NCBI RefSeq assembly: GCF_024753285.1
Contig: NZ_JANUGW010000009.1
Location: 174,841-238,840 of the forward strand
Length of the DNA stretch: 64,000 nucleotides
From: Massilia pinisoli
GTDB taxonomy: Bacteria; Pseudomonadota; Gammaproteobacteria; Burkholderiales; Burkholderiaceae_D
Direction of reading: 5' to 3'
The position numbers were made by a program, and so were the translations under genes. Below are positions 8,216 through 18,899 of this stretch, piece by piece. The first letter of the stretch is position 1. Each line of letters begins with the position of its first letter. The notes under the pieces were generated by a model. That model was not told the DNA's origin. It saw only the letters and a list, made by a program, of their open reading frames with translations, and ran no database searches.

Positions 8216-8401
8216 TCAGCGTCCGCCGGAACGCCTGATGTTCACCGATCCCATGTGTTCGCGCGCATCCTTCAGGCGGAACTCGTCGTCGCGCGCCAGG
8301 CCGCTGCGCTGCTCGTCATGCAGCACGCGCTCGCGGCGCTCGCGCTCGACCTCACGTTCCAGGCGCTCGTTCAGGGATACGTCCGGCGTCGTCGTCTTCA
8401 T
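8216..8401 (-). CDS. Small charged protein of unknown function
   Basis: 61 residues, very hydrophilic (about a third Arg/Glu/Asp), with an N-terminal stretch (LNERLEREVERERRERVLHDEQ) predicted as a continuous charged helix or coiled coil. The ATG is preceded by GAGG at 6-7 bases. It has no cysteine, membrane segment or recognisable domain. It lies 60 bp upstream of the ypfJ-like gene on the same strand. It is short and the frame is GC-rich, so it could be chance; the ribosome site and the operon-like position favour a real gene. Confidence 0.45.
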   Translation of the reverse strand: MKTTTPDVSLNERLEREVERERRERVLHDEQRSGLARDDEFRLKDAREHMGSVNIRRSGGR

Positions 8402-8596
8402 GGTCGTCCTCGTCCGTGGGCCACGCTTCTTGCGTTAACCCGGGTCAATTGTGCGTGCCGTAAGCGGCCGCATCTGTTCGAACTTTCACATAAATCAAAT
8501 AATGCCATAGCGGCCGGCGGTGCTGCATGACAGCGTGTCCACATCTTTGTGCGCCCGCGTACGGAAGCGCGCGCGGGCGTGGCGCATGCTCGGCCC

Positions 8597-9590
8597 ATGA
8601 CCGCTCCCTCCTTTGCGAACCACGACGCGCTGGCCGCGCTCGGCCGCAGTCTACAGGCCTCCGGCTACCGTTTCGTGACCGTCACACCGGCCACGCACCG
8701 GCGCGTGAACAATCGCCCGGAGAACGCCTGGGCGCATGACCTGCGGGGCGTGTTCGGCTGGAGCCGGCCATTTGCCCCGGGGCCTGCTGCCGGACGCGAT
8801 CGACGTCCCGCTGCGCGCGGCAAACCTGGTCATTCCCGTCGCCGCGGACGGCAGCGACGCGCCGGACGGTAGCGCGCCCGCCGGCTGGCGCGCGCGCCTC
8901 CGCGCGTCGACCATCGGCGACCGCCTGTATTTCCACTCGGCCTGGCCCACGTCCGACGACGACGCCGTGTTCTTCGGCCCGGACACCTACCGCTACACGT
9001 GCGCGCTGCGCCGCGTGCTCGGCCAGCATGGCAGCCTGCGCCGTCCCGTGCGGCGCGCCGTCGACATCGGCGCGGGCGCCGGACCGGCCGCGATCGAACT
9101 GGCGCTGCGCTGCCGCGACGCGACCGTCTACGCCACCGACATCAACCCGGCGGCGCTGGCCCTGGCCGACGTCAACGCGGGCCTGAACGGCGCGCACAAC
9201 GTCATGCCCTGCCGCAGCGACCTGCTGGACGGCGTCGACGGCGGCTTCGACCTCGTCATGTCGAATCCACCGTACATCCTCGACCCCGACGCGCTCACGT
9301 ACCGGCACGGCGGCGGCGACCACGGCGCCGAGCTGTCGACGCGCATCGTGCACGCAGCGCTCGACCGCCTGCATCCCGGCGGCAGCCTGCTGCTGTACAC
9401 GGGCGTGGCGATGGTCGACGGCGCCGATCCCTTCCTGGCCGGCATCCGCGACCGCCTCGATGCCGATACGGATTGCTGGTCGTACGAGGAACTCGATCCG
9501 GACATCTTCGGCGGGCAACTGGACTGTCCCGGCTACGAGCAGGTGGAACGCATCGCGGCCGTGTGGCTGCACGCCGTCAAGCGGGGCTGA
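8597..9590 (+). pseudogene. Class I SAM-dependent methyltransferase, broken by a 1-bp frameshift
   Basis: A methyltransferase of the HemK/PrmC-like small-domain type, split between two frames. The first ~60 codons from ATG 8597 read through VFGWSRPFAPG. The rest (GLLPDAIDVPL onward) is in the +1 frame, with the SAM motif DIGAGAGPA, the acidic motif ATDINPAAL and the catalytic-type SNPPYI motif. Removing one G from the CCCC-GGGG tract at 8775-8782 restores one continuous ORF of about 330 codons, so the lesion is most simply a homopolymer error or a recent single-base insertion. If real, the N-terminal substrate region is lost. A shorter product could start at ATG 8736, but it lacks the N-terminal domain. 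Confidence 0.8.
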
Positions 9591-9709
9591 GCGGCTTGAT
9601 TGAGACGATCGGGCAAAACACTGGCGCGCCCGAGCATGGCCGGGCGCGCGCTGCCGCACGAGAATAGCCTCCACGCAGCGCATACCGCCGCTGCTCACGA
9701 GGAGGACAT

Positions 9710-10720
9710 ATGCAAGCCGCACACCCCGCCGGCGTTACCGCGCCCGCCGCAGCCCCAGCCGTATCGACCACGCTCGCGTACCTGCCTGTCGGCACGTTCG
9801 GCGCCGTCATGGGCTTGACGGGCTTGTCGCTCGCATGGCGCCTCGCGCACCAGGCGTTCGGTGCGCCGGCCGCGGTCGGGCAGGCCATCGGCGTTCTCGC
9901 GCTCGTCTCCTTCGTCGTGCTGGCCGTCGCGTACGGGATCAAGGCCGCGGCCGGCTTTTACGCCGTGCGTGCCGAATTCGCGCATCCCGTGGCTGGCAAC
10001 CTGTTCGGCACGCCCCTGATCAGCCTGCTGCTGTTGCCGTTCCTGCTGGCCGACGTCAGCCTGGCCCTCGCCCGCCTTGCCTGGGTGCTTGGGGCCGCCG
10101 GCATGACGGTATTTGCGTGGACCATCGTGATGCGCTGGCTGTCGGTGCGCCACGCACCCACCCAGGTGGCGCCGGCGTGGATTGTGCCCGTCGTCGGCAT
10201 GCTCGACATTCCGCTCGCCGTGCCCGTGTTGCGCTGGGACGGGCTGCATGGCGTGATGGTGTTCGGGCTTGCGGTCGGTTTGTTCTTTGCGCTGCCGTTG
10301 CTCGCGATGGTGCTGCACCGGCTCGTCACGGAGGAGCCGTTGCCCGTGGCGTTGCAGCCGTCGCTGCTGATACTGGTGGCGCCGTTCGCGGTGGGGTTTT
10401 CGGCTTATGTCGCCACGTTCGGGCACGTGGATGCGTTTGCGCAGGGGCTGGTGATGGTCATGCTGTTTTTGTTGCCGGTGCTGCTTGGGCGGTTGGCGCA
10501 TCTGCCTGCGAGGGCGCCGTTTCGGCTGGCTTGGTGGGCGGGGAGTTTTCCGTTGGCGGCGGCGGCGGTGGCTAGTTTGCGGTATGCGAGTGTTGCGGGG
10601 AGCGCGGTGATGGATGCGATTGCGTTGGTCGTGCTTGGGGTTGCGACGCTGGTGATTGGGATGTTTGGGGTGCAGACCGTCAGGGGGATTCTGGCGGGGA
10701 AGTTGCGGGAGTTGAGCTAA
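9710..10720 (+). CDS. SLAC1/TehA-family anion channel or C4-dicarboxylate transporter
   Basis: 336-residue polytopic inner-membrane protein with about ten hydrophobic helices, matching the SLAC1/TehA (voltage-dependent anion channel) family in length and in the LPVGTFGAVMGLTGLSLAW opening, where the first helix carries the conserved F-G-x-x-x-G-x-x-G-L pattern. Family members move anions, or in TehA mediate tellurite/dicarboxylate effects; the substrate here is unknown. An AGGAGG lies 6 bases before the ATG. Codon use changes within the gene: up to about 10370 third positions are mostly C/G, after that G and T dominate (GTG, GGG, TTG, GCG/GCT), a skew that continues into the following non-coding DNA. 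Confidence 0.88.
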   Translation: MQAAHPAGVTAPAAAPAVSTTLAYLPVGTFGAVMGLTGLSLAWRLAHQAFGAPAAVGQAIGVLALVSFVVLAVAYGIKAAAGFYAVRAEFAHPVAGNLFGTPLISLLLLPFLLADVSLALARLAWVLGAAGMTVFAWTIVMRWLSVRHAPTQVAPAWIVPVVGMLDIPLAVPVLRWDGLHGVMVFGLAVGLFFALPLLAMVLHRLVTEEPLPVALQPSLLILVAPFAVGFSAYVATFGHVDAFAQGLVMVMLFLLPVLLGRLAHLPARAPFRLAWWAGSFPLAAAAVASLRYASVAGSAVMDAIALVVLGVATLVIGMFGVQTVRGILAGKLRELS

Positions 10721-11035
10721 TTTTGGCCGGGATTGCTGGTGCGTGTTTTTTGGCTTTGCAGCGCGCGCCCGCGGCGCGCGGGGCTGTCCGCGGGGCGGAC
10801 AGCAGTCGGAGATTCGAAGGCCGAGCTTCGCCGGCCTTCGAATTGGAACTGCGTAGCAAAGGCGATGCTGCTTCTGGTGCGTGTCTCTCCGCTTTGCAGC
10901 GCGCGCCCTCGGCGCGCGACGCCGTCCGCCTTGCGGACGGCAATTGGGCGATTCGAAGAGGGCTGGGCTTGCAAGCCCAGCCCTTCGAATCCCACCACGC
11001 AGGGCGCGCAGGCGCCCTGCTCTCTCCGGCAAAAC

Positions 11036-11059
11036 AAAAAAGGCTCCCGATGGGAGCCT
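11036..11059 (-). terminator. Terminator of tRNA-Ser copy 1
   Basis: Perfect 8-bp stem AGGCTCCC/GGGAGCCT with a 3-nt loop, followed on the minus strand by TTTTTTG, about 10 nt after the tRNA CCA end. It is the tip of a larger 40-bp inverted repeat that reaches back into the tRNA. Confidence 0.9.
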
Positions 11060-11068
11060 GTTTTGTTT

Positions 11069-11158
<90 letters not shown>

Positions 11159-11187
11159 GTGTCGCGGTCGTTTCGCGTGAAGGCCGC

Positions 11188-11216
11188 ATTATAGACGGTG
11201 GGTAAGAGAATCGCAA
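11188..11216 (-). promoter_or_regulatory. Sigma-70-type promoter of tRNA-Ser copy 1
   Basis: On the minus strand TTGCGA (11211-11216), a 17-nt spacer, then a perfect TATAAT (11188-11193), placing the start about 22 nt before the tRNA. The -10 box is inside the duplicated block, but the -35 is outside it. At copy 2 the same TATAAT (13309-13314) has only a weak -35 (TTCCGT), so that copy may rely partly on serS read-through. Confidence 0.75.
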
Positions 11217-11234
11217 GGCCTCCCCACCAATCCA

Positions 11235-12524
11235 TCATTTCGGCGGCAGGCCCGCCATCAGCGCATCCAGCGTCTGCTGGCCCCGCACCTGGGTCGTCCT
11301 GCGGTCGAAAATGCTGCCCGACTGGTCGTCCGGTGCGCCGACGTCCCAGAAGAATGGCAGCACGCCGTTAGCGACCGCCTTCTTCACGACGTAGGTATGG
11401 TAGTAGTTGCGCGACTGGAGGTGCAGCGCGAGCGCGTCGCCTGTCAGGTTCGTGCGCCGCTGGGCGGCGAATTCGCCCAGCACGACCGGGATACCCTTGT
11501 CGATGAAGGCTGACTTCAGACTGGCGAATTGTGCATCGACATAATCTTCCTCGCCCCAGGTCGAGTTGCGCTTCGTGTCCGTCGTGGAGTGATTCGGTGC
11601 GCCCCAGTAATACGCCTGGTTGCCCCAGGTTTCATCCTTCGTCATCAAGGCGAAGTTGAACGGATCGTAGAAATGGATCTCGGCCATCAGCCGGCCCGTC
11701 ACCTTGTCGGCCGGCAGCGTGGGCATCAGCTTCACCGACAGGTCGATGTTGGTCTGCGGGCCCTGCACGACCAGCACCCGGTAGGCGTTCCTGCCACCGG
11801 TCGCGCGCACGGCGTCGACGAACGTCTGGTGGTAGCTCATCAGGACCGCCATCCCCGTCGCATCCTTCGTGTCCGGCTCGTTGGCGCTGGCGAACATCAC
11901 GTGCTCGTCGAACTCGCGCAAGGTCGTGGCAATTTGCTCCCAGTACGCCTTCTGCTTCGCGTTCACGGCGTCCTTCTTGTCGGCCGTGATGTTCTTTTCC
12001 AGCCAGCCGCCGTCCCAGTGAATGTTGACGAGAACATACATGTCGTTGTCGACGCAATACTGGACGACCTGCTTCACGCGGGCGAGCCACGTGGCGCTGA
12101 TCTGGCCCGTCTTCTGGTCCGCGTACTGGTCCCACGACACAGGCAGGCGGATCGCGTTGAACCCGGCCTGCTTGACGGCCTGGATCAGCGCGTTCGACAC
12201 CAGGGGATTGCCCCATGCCGTTTCGCCGCCGATCGCTTCCATCGTATTGCCGATGTTGAAGCCGATGCGGATCGATGACGCGATTTGTTGGGCGTTGTGT
12301 GACATGCCTGTCGTGTCGGCCGGTGCGGGGTTCGGGTTGTAGCTGGGGTACAGGGCGGCGGTCGTCGTGGGCGTCGGCGTGGGAGCCGGCGTCGGCGTCG
12401 GCGTCGGCGCTGGCGTCGTGGTGCCGGTGGGTGTTGCAGCGGACGGTGCGGAACCGCCGCCGCCAGCGCAGGCTGTCAGCAGCAGGGCAAGCATCGGGGC
12501 GCAAAGCAGGGATGAAACTCTCAC
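11235..12524 (-). CDS. GH5 endoglucanase-like lipoprotein
   Basis: 429-residue secreted glycoside hydrolase of family 5, probably a beta-1,4-glucanase (cellulase type). A lipoprotein signal ends in LLLTAC with lipidated C19. Residues 29-55 are a Thr/Pro linker, then the (beta/alpha)8 catalytic domain starts at about 75. The acid/base Glu is E216 in ASANEP and the nucleophile is E351 in LGEFA; GFNIGNTMEA and ETAWGNP (86-107) and HFYDP (284-288) are typical GH5 segments. It stands alone between the two copies of the tRNA-Ser block, on the same strand. Expected location is the outer membrane, facing outwards or periplasmic. The exact glucan is not shown by sequence. Confidence 0.9.
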   Translation of the reverse strand: MRVSSLLCAPMLALLLTACAGGGGSAPSAATPTGTTTPAPTPTPTPAPTPTPTTTAALYPSYNPNPAPADTTGMSHNAQQIASSIRIGFNIGNTMEAIGGETAWGNPLVSNALIQAVKQAGFNAIRLPVSWDQYADQKTGQISATWLARVKQVVQYCVDNDMYVLVNIHWDGGWLEKNITADKKDAVNAKQKAYWEQIATTLREFDEHVMFASANEPDTKDATGMAVLMSYHQTFVDAVRATGGRNAYRVLVVQGPQTNIDLSVKLMPTLPADKVTGRLMAEIHFYDPFNFALMTKDETWGNQAYYWGAPNHSTTDTKRNSTWGEEDYVDAQFASLKSAFIDKGIPVVLGEFAAQRRTNLTGDALALHLQSRNYYHTYVVKKAVANGVLPFFWDVGAPDDQSGSIFDRRTTQVRGQQTLDALMAGLPPK

Positions 12525-12858
12525 GGGATCTCCTCGTTGTTGTTATGGGTAGGTGTGCAGGTTAGAAAGATTCGGTGCCTGGGAGATAGTGCGAATGATG
12601 AGGATTGCTGTTGGTGTGCGGATTGTTGAAGGATTGTTGGCGTCTGTGTTATTTGGGGCGGGTGCGGTAACGACGAGGGTTCGTGGGTTGATGGGGATGC
12701 GCATGGGGCTGGGTGGGTGGTGGCGGTTTCGCGGGTCGGGACGGGCGCGCAGCGGTGCTGTTTCTTGTTTGTATATTTTGACTTGCGGCGCGGCGCGGAC
12801 ACTAGATGGGTGATGCCATCATGCGGATCGGAATGGCGGCGCAAAGGTGGTGCTGCTT
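12525..12858. other. Gene-free G/T-rich stretch between GH5 and the second hairpin array
   Basis: About 330 bp with no convincing gene. The plus strand is strikingly rich in G and T and poor in C and A, like the stretch before the first array (10380-10735). The GH5 promoter must lie at its left end, but I cannot define one. Confidence 0.6.
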
Positions 12859-13157
12859 CTGGTGCGTGTCGTTTTGGCTTTGCAGCGCGCGCCCTCGGCG
12901 CGCGGGGCTGTCCGCGGGGCGGACAGCAGTCGGAGATTCGAAGGCCGAGCTTCGCCGGCCTTCGAATTGGAACGGCGTCGCAAAGGCGATCCTGCTTCTG
13001 GTGCGTGCCTCTCCGCTTTGCAGCGCGCGCCCTCGGCGCGCGACGCCGTCCGCCTTGCGGACGGCATATGGGCGATTCGAAGAGGGCCGGGCTTGCAAGC
13101 CCGGCCCTTCGAATCCCACCGCGCAGGGCGCGCAGGCGCCCTGCTCTCTCCGGCAAA

Positions 13158-13181
13158 CAAAAAAGGCTCCCAAGGGAGCCT
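13158..13181 (-). terminator. Terminator of tRNA-Ser copy 2
   Basis: Stem AGGCTCCC/GGGAGCCT with a 2-nt loop and a following T-run on the minus strand, about 10 nt after the tRNA CCA. It probably also ends serS read-through transcripts. Confidence 0.88.
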
Positions 13182-13190
13182 GTTTTGTTT

Positions 13191-13280
<90 letters not shown>

Positions 13281-13359
13281 GTGTCGCGGTCGTTTCGCGT
13301 GAGGCCGCATTATAGACGGCCTTCGGCAAAAACGGAAGGGCTAATTACGCAACCGCGCT

Positions 13360-14799
<1,440 letters not shown>

Positions 14800-15987
14800 T
14801 CACGCCGGGCGTGCCCGCTCGCCAGCGGATACCGTCCGGGGCTGCGGCGACGCCTCGACCCGACGCGTCATCGCGAACAGGAAAAACAGCCAGATCGCGG
14901 CATCGTAAAAGAACATCTTTTCATTGATGGGGATGAGGATCAGGATGACGCCGAGCACGATCCCGTTGGCCACGAGTATGCGGCCGAGCATCAACGCGAA
15001 CGCCAGCGTGACGATGACGCCGCCACGGGTCAGCAGATTGAAGACCATGCCGATGTCCTGGTAGTAACAGCGCACGCACGGGTCGGCGCCGAAGCCGACG
15101 CCGATGAATTTCTCGTCCAGGCTCAGCGCCGTCCACGCGTGCACGCCCTCGACGCGGTGCAGCAGGCTCCCGTCGTCGTGCTCCAGGAAGCGCGTCTCCA
15201 GGTGCGCCACGACGCCGGACACCGCCATGTACGCGAGCACGGCGCCGACGAGCACGACGAGGTGCACGACGCGCACCTTCGACCGCCACACGTAGCCGAA
15301 CAGTACGACGAGCACGGGAACGAAATAGATCGACGAGCCCGAATTCGTCACGAAGACGGACAGCACGGCCATGAACGACGTCACGACGAACCGTGTGGTG
15401 AACGCCGACGACAGAATGAGAATCGCCGTGAGGCACCCCATATAGTTCGCGTAGGTACCGGGTTCGACCTGCAACCCCGAAAAGCGTGCGATGTGCAGGA
15501 AGTCCTCGACGAAGCGGCTGTCCGAACCGAAGATCATCTTGTGGAAATCGACGATCGGTCCGCCCGCCACATAGAACAGCATGGCCTGGACGGTGATCAT
15601 GGCGGCATTGACGAGCAACAGCCAGGTAACCGCCGCCACGAATTCCGACCGCCACGCGAAACTGGCCTCGTAGATGAATACGGCCAGCAGCGTGTTCAAG
15701 ACGATCAACAGCGTGAAATGGAAAGGCACGGGACTGACGGCCAGCGAGTGAAACGCCACCATGGCCAACACGACGAGGACCAGACGCGTTTCGACCCGAA
15801 AGCGCACCTTCGTGATCGCGAACAATGGGACGAGCGCCACGAACGACACGCCCGCGGAAAAATATTTCGGGAACATCGACGGGTTCTGGCCGCCCTGCTC
15901 GAACGGCGTGAACAGCAGGAATAGCGCGCCGAACAAGGCGACGAAGGCCACCCTGCCTTTCACTCGCCGTCGTGCAGCCGGGTGCAT
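14800..15987 (-). CDS. O-antigen polymerase/ligase-like membrane protein
   Basis: 395-residue inner-membrane protein with about ten to eleven hydrophobic segments and a larger periplasmic loop rich in Asp/His/Glu (about residues 230-300, ETRFLEHDDGS), the general design of Wzy-type polymerases and O-antigen ligases. No catalytic motif can be assigned. ATG at 15987 is preferred because AGGAGG stands 8 bases before it; this makes it overlap the glycosyltransferase 3' end by 28 bp. A GTG at 15963 overlapping the stop as GTGA is the alternative. Last gene of the flippase-glycosyltransferase-polymerase operon, presumably joining repeat units made and flipped by its neighbours. Confidence 0.78.
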   Translation of the reverse strand: MHPAARRRVKGRVAFVALFGALFLLFTPFEQGGQNPSMFPKYFSAGVSFVALVPLFAITKVRFRVETRLVLVVLAMVAFHSLAVSPVPFHFTLLIVLNTLLAVFIYEASFAWRSEFVAAVTWLLLVNAAMITVQAMLFYVAGGPIVDFHKMIFGSDSRFVEDFLHIARFSGLQVEPGTYANYMGCLTAILILSSAFTTRFVVTSFMAVLSVFVTNSGSSIYFVPVLVVLFGYVWRSKVRVVHLVVLVGAVLAYMAVSGVVAHLETRFLEHDDGSLLHRVEGVHAWTALSLDEKFIGVGFGADPCVRCYYQDIGMVFNLLTRGGVIVTLAFALMLGRILVANGIVLGVILILIPINEKMFFYDAAIWLFFLFAMTRRVEASPQPRTVSAGERARPA

Positions 15988-17318
15988 GGGTCTGCCCTCC
16001 TGGTCGACGCGGGCGCGCCCGGCCCGATGCCGCACGCCGCCGCATCCGACGCCTCCGCGCACGCGGCGGCATGAGCACACTCGGCCAGCGCACGACCGAA
16101 CAGCGCGTAATTGACGGCCGCGTCGTAGCGGACTTCCCACCACGCGCGCGCCGCGTGGCGCCAGGCACGCGCTGCGCGGCGGTCCGCGAAGCGGTGCAGC
16201 GCGGCAGCAATCGTCGGCACGTCGGCATCTGCCGGAATCAGGACGCCATTGGACGTGTTGACGATCTCGGCGCTGGCGCCGACGTCCGTGGCGACCATCG
16301 GGATGCCCGCCGCACTGGCTTCCATCAGGCTGACGGGGATGCCTTCGTTGTCGCTCACGTTGACGATGACGTCGAACGGTTCCTCGCGATACAGCGTCCG
16401 CAGTTCTGCCGGTGTCAAATACCCCTTGAACACAGCCTGCGCCCGCGCCCCCAGCCGCGCGCGCGCGTACGCGCGCAGGTCGTCGAACAGCGGGCCGTCG
16501 CCGACGTGCGTCCAGCGCACGGCCAGCGCCGGATCGGCCGCGAGCAGGCACGCGATCGCATCGACGACGAGATGCAGGCGCTTGCCGGGAACGACGAAAG
16601 AACAGGAGACGATTTCCAACGGTCCGCCGGACGACCCGCGGTTCAGCCGGCCTGGATCGTGGACGCCGAGCCGGGCGACGTGGAATTTTGCGGCCAGCTC
16701 GGGAAAGCCGTCGGCGAGATAGCGCCGGCCGTGGCCGGACACGCAGTACACGTCGTCGATGCCGGCAAGGATGGCGTGCCGCAACCCCGCATACCTGCCC
16801 GGCTTGCGGTCTTCGTAGAGATCGCCGCCATGCGCGCGGCTGACGATGCGCACGTCGCCGCCGCTGGACGCGCGATACTGCAGCGCGCCCACGATCTCGG
16901 GCAGCAGCCAATAGAAATAGATGACGTCGACGCGCTCGCCGCGGCGCGCACGGCTGGCCAGGAAGCGCTCGAACAAGCGGGCGCGGTAGATCGCCCGAAC
17001 GAGTTCCTTCAAGTTCGCCAGCTTGCTGCGATGGCGCAGGATGAAGCCGAGGTCGGCACCCCAGCGGTACCGGACGAGTCCGCTCAGCAGCGCTCCCGCC
17101 ACGTGCCATGGCCGCAAGACGCCCCAACGCTGTTCCGAATAACCGAGGTCGACCGGCTGGGCGACGGCGCGCGCAACGTCGTCGGGATCGTGGAAGATCG
17201 GCACCAGTTCGATGCGGTCGAACCGGCACGCGAGAGACTCGAGCTCGGCCGCCACGAACGCTTCACCCTGCCCGTACGGGTACAGCGACGTGACCACCAT
17301 CATTGTTCTGGGTGCCAT
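15960..17318 (-). CDS. Family 4-type glycosyltransferase
   Basis: 452-residue GT-B glycosyltransferase. The N-terminal acceptor half starts VVTSLYPYGQGEAFV. The C-terminal donor half has the SFVVPGKRLHLVVDA entry (residue about 235), the HVGDGPLFDDL block and the retaining-GT E-x7-E region as SDNEGIPVSLMEASAAGIPMV, diagnostic of GT4. It would transfer a nucleotide-activated sugar to a growing lipid-linked oligosaccharide at the inner membrane. The start overlaps the flippase 3' end by 19 bp. The C-terminal 40 residues are Ala/Cys/His-rich and atypical (AECAHAAACAEASDAAAC), possibly dispensable or metal-binding. Sugar specificity cannot be predicted. Confidence 0.88.
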   Translation of the reverse strand: MAPRTMMVVTSLYPYGQGEAFVAAELESLACRFDRIELVPIFHDPDDVARAVAQPVDLGYSEQRWGVLRPWHVAGALLSGLVRYRWGADLGFILRHRSKLANLKELVRAIYRARLFERFLASRARRGERVDVIYFYWLLPEIVGALQYRASSGGDVRIVSRAHGGDLYEDRKPGRYAGLRHAILAGIDDVYCVSGHGRRYLADGFPELAAKFHVARLGVHDPGRLNRGSSGGPLEIVSCSFVVPGKRLHLVVDAIACLLAADPALAVRWTHVGDGPLFDDLRAYARARLGARAQAVFKGYLTPAELRTLYREEPFDVIVNVSDNEGIPVSLMEASAAGIPMVATDVGASAEIVNTSNGVLIPADADVPTIAAALHRFADRRAARAWRHAARAWWEVRYDAAVNYALFGRALAECAHAAACAEASDAAACGIGPGAPASTRRADPCTRLHDGE

Positions 17319-18655
17319 GGCTCTGCCTCAACCGGGCTGACGTGGGCACCGGCCGCCGTCCGCGCGACACGGTCGGCCATGATGCGGTGGTACATGATGG
17401 CCGTATACGACGCAGTCGCGGCGAACGCAACGGTGGACGCGAGCGCCGCGCCGCGCATGCCCCATACGGGAATCGCCAGCAGGCACCCGGCACTGTTGAG
17501 CGTCAGCGACAGCAGTGCGCCGAGGATGTTCACGCGCTGGCAGCCCATGCCGGCGAGCGAGTTGGCGACGACACTCATATAGCTCCAGGTGACGACACCC
17601 GGCAGTAGGATCACGAACGGCAGCACGGCGCCTCCGTAAGCCCGGCCGAACACCCACGGGATGACGACAGGTGCCAGCGCGCCCGCCAGCAATGCCCCCA
17701 CCGCCGTGAACTTGAAGACCGACAGCGCGACCCGGCGGACCATCGCCCGCAGCGCCGCCGGCGTGCTCGTGTGCGCGGCCGACTCGGGAAACACGATCAC
17801 GGAGGCGGCGCCGGCGATGAGCCACAACACTTCGGCCAGCTGGATAGCCAGCGCATATTGGCCGGCCGCGGTCGGGTCGAGCAGGAAGCTCACCAGATAC
17901 AACGCGATCCGGTAGTTGAGAAACGTGATCACGTTGCTGAGGTGGGCACGCAGCCCGAACGCGATCGCCGCGCCGAACGCCGGCCCCGGCCGCGCGGGCG
18001 GCGCGTCGTGGCGCCGCACCCTCGCCTCGCCGGCCAGCCAGAGCGCGCCCTGGCTCAGGATGTGGCAGGCCAGCACGGCCGGCACGGTGACGGCGTGCAG
18101 CCCGCCCAGCACGAGCACGCCCAGGAAGAAGACGGACGGCTGGACGAGCGCCGTCCTGTTGTACGCGGCATAGTCGCGCGCGCCCTGGAGCAGCGCCGAT
18201 GTCCACGCGGCCAGCAGCATCATCGGGAACAGCAGGCTGGCGTACAGCGCCGTGGACTTGGCCGTGCCGGGCAGGTAGTGTGCGACGAACCGTTCGCTCG
18301 CGAGCGCCAGCGCCAGCGCGACACTTCCCCACAGCGCGAACGCCAAGGTCCAGTTCATGCGGCGCATGGCGCGGGGGCTACCGCTCCCGCTGCTCAGGTG
18401 GAACACGTGACTCGGCCCGACGCCCAGGTTCAGGAACGCGTACAGCGTCTGCGGGAGAAGCAGCGCCGTGACGAGCAGGCCATTGTCGTGCGGGCCGAGT
18501 TGGCGCGTCGTGATCCACAAGGCGACGAAGTACAAGCCGCTCGACACGACCTGGCGCAACAAGGTCGAGCCGATGGCCGCCGAGAGATCGAACCGCGCGT
18601 CCGGCGTGCGGCCGAAAGAGAACGATGCCAGCAGGTATTTCATTCGCGTCAGCAT
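17300..18655 (-). CDS. Wzx-type polysaccharide flippase
   Basis: About 451 residues with twelve or so transmembrane helices and little soluble sequence, fitting the MOP-superfamily polysaccharide flippases (Wzx/RfbX, Pfam Polysacc_synt). It would move lipid-linked oligosaccharide repeat units across the inner membrane. First gene of an operon with the glycosyltransferase (19-bp overlap) and the polymerase-like gene. The start is uncertain: ATG 18655 (MLTRMKYLLA) is chosen because hydrophobic sequence begins soon after. ATG 18643 or the upstream ATG 18742 are possible, and none has a strong ribosome site. The intergenic region to 18900 is shared with the divergent beta-helix gene. Confidence 0.82.
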   Translation of the reverse strand: MLTRMKYLLASFSFGRTPDARFDLSAAIGSTLLRQVVSSGLYFVALWITTRQLGPHDNGLLVTALLLPQTLYAFLNLGVGPSHVFHLSSGSGSPRAMRRMNWTLAFALWGSVALALALASERFVAHYLPGTAKSTALYASLLFPMMLLAAWTSALLQGARDYAAYNRTALVQPSVFFLGVLVLGGLHAVTVPAVLACHILSQGALWLAGEARVRRHDAPPARPGPAFGAAIAFGLRAHLSNVITFLNYRIALYLVSFLLDPTAAGQYALAIQLAEVLWLIAGAASVIVFPESAAHTSTPAALRAMVRRVALSVFKFTAVGALLAGALAPVVIPWVFGRAYGGAVLPFVILLPGVVTWSYMSVVANSLAGMGCQRVNILGALLSLTLNSAGCLLAIPVWGMRGAALASTVAFAATASYTAIMYHRIMADRVARTAAGAHVSPVEAEPWHPEQ

Positions 18656-18899
18656 ATCCGTTGAGTTTCCGGCACCGGCCGAAGGGCTGCCATGTCGAGC
18701 CATTATCGGATGGGGGAATCGCGCGGAACTGAGCCGCATCAAGCGTGCATCGGAGAGAAATCAGTTGCTGAAAATAAATGAGAATGCGGACGTCAGCACG
18801 TTCGACCTGACGCAAAGTGACCGTCGGCGTTGGCGTGTACAGTCGCGGATGCGCGGCCTCGCATGTCGCCACGGGGCCGACATCGCAGAAAGGATGAGC

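Noticed and set aside
12350..12420. Short tandem repeat in the GH5 gene start
   Set aside because: It is the codon pattern of the Thr/Pro linker, ordinary for secreted glycoside hydrolases.
12553..12813. 86-codon plus-strand frame between GH5 and the second array
   Set aside because: No ribosome site, no domain, and its codons reflect the local G/T skew; treated as non-coding.
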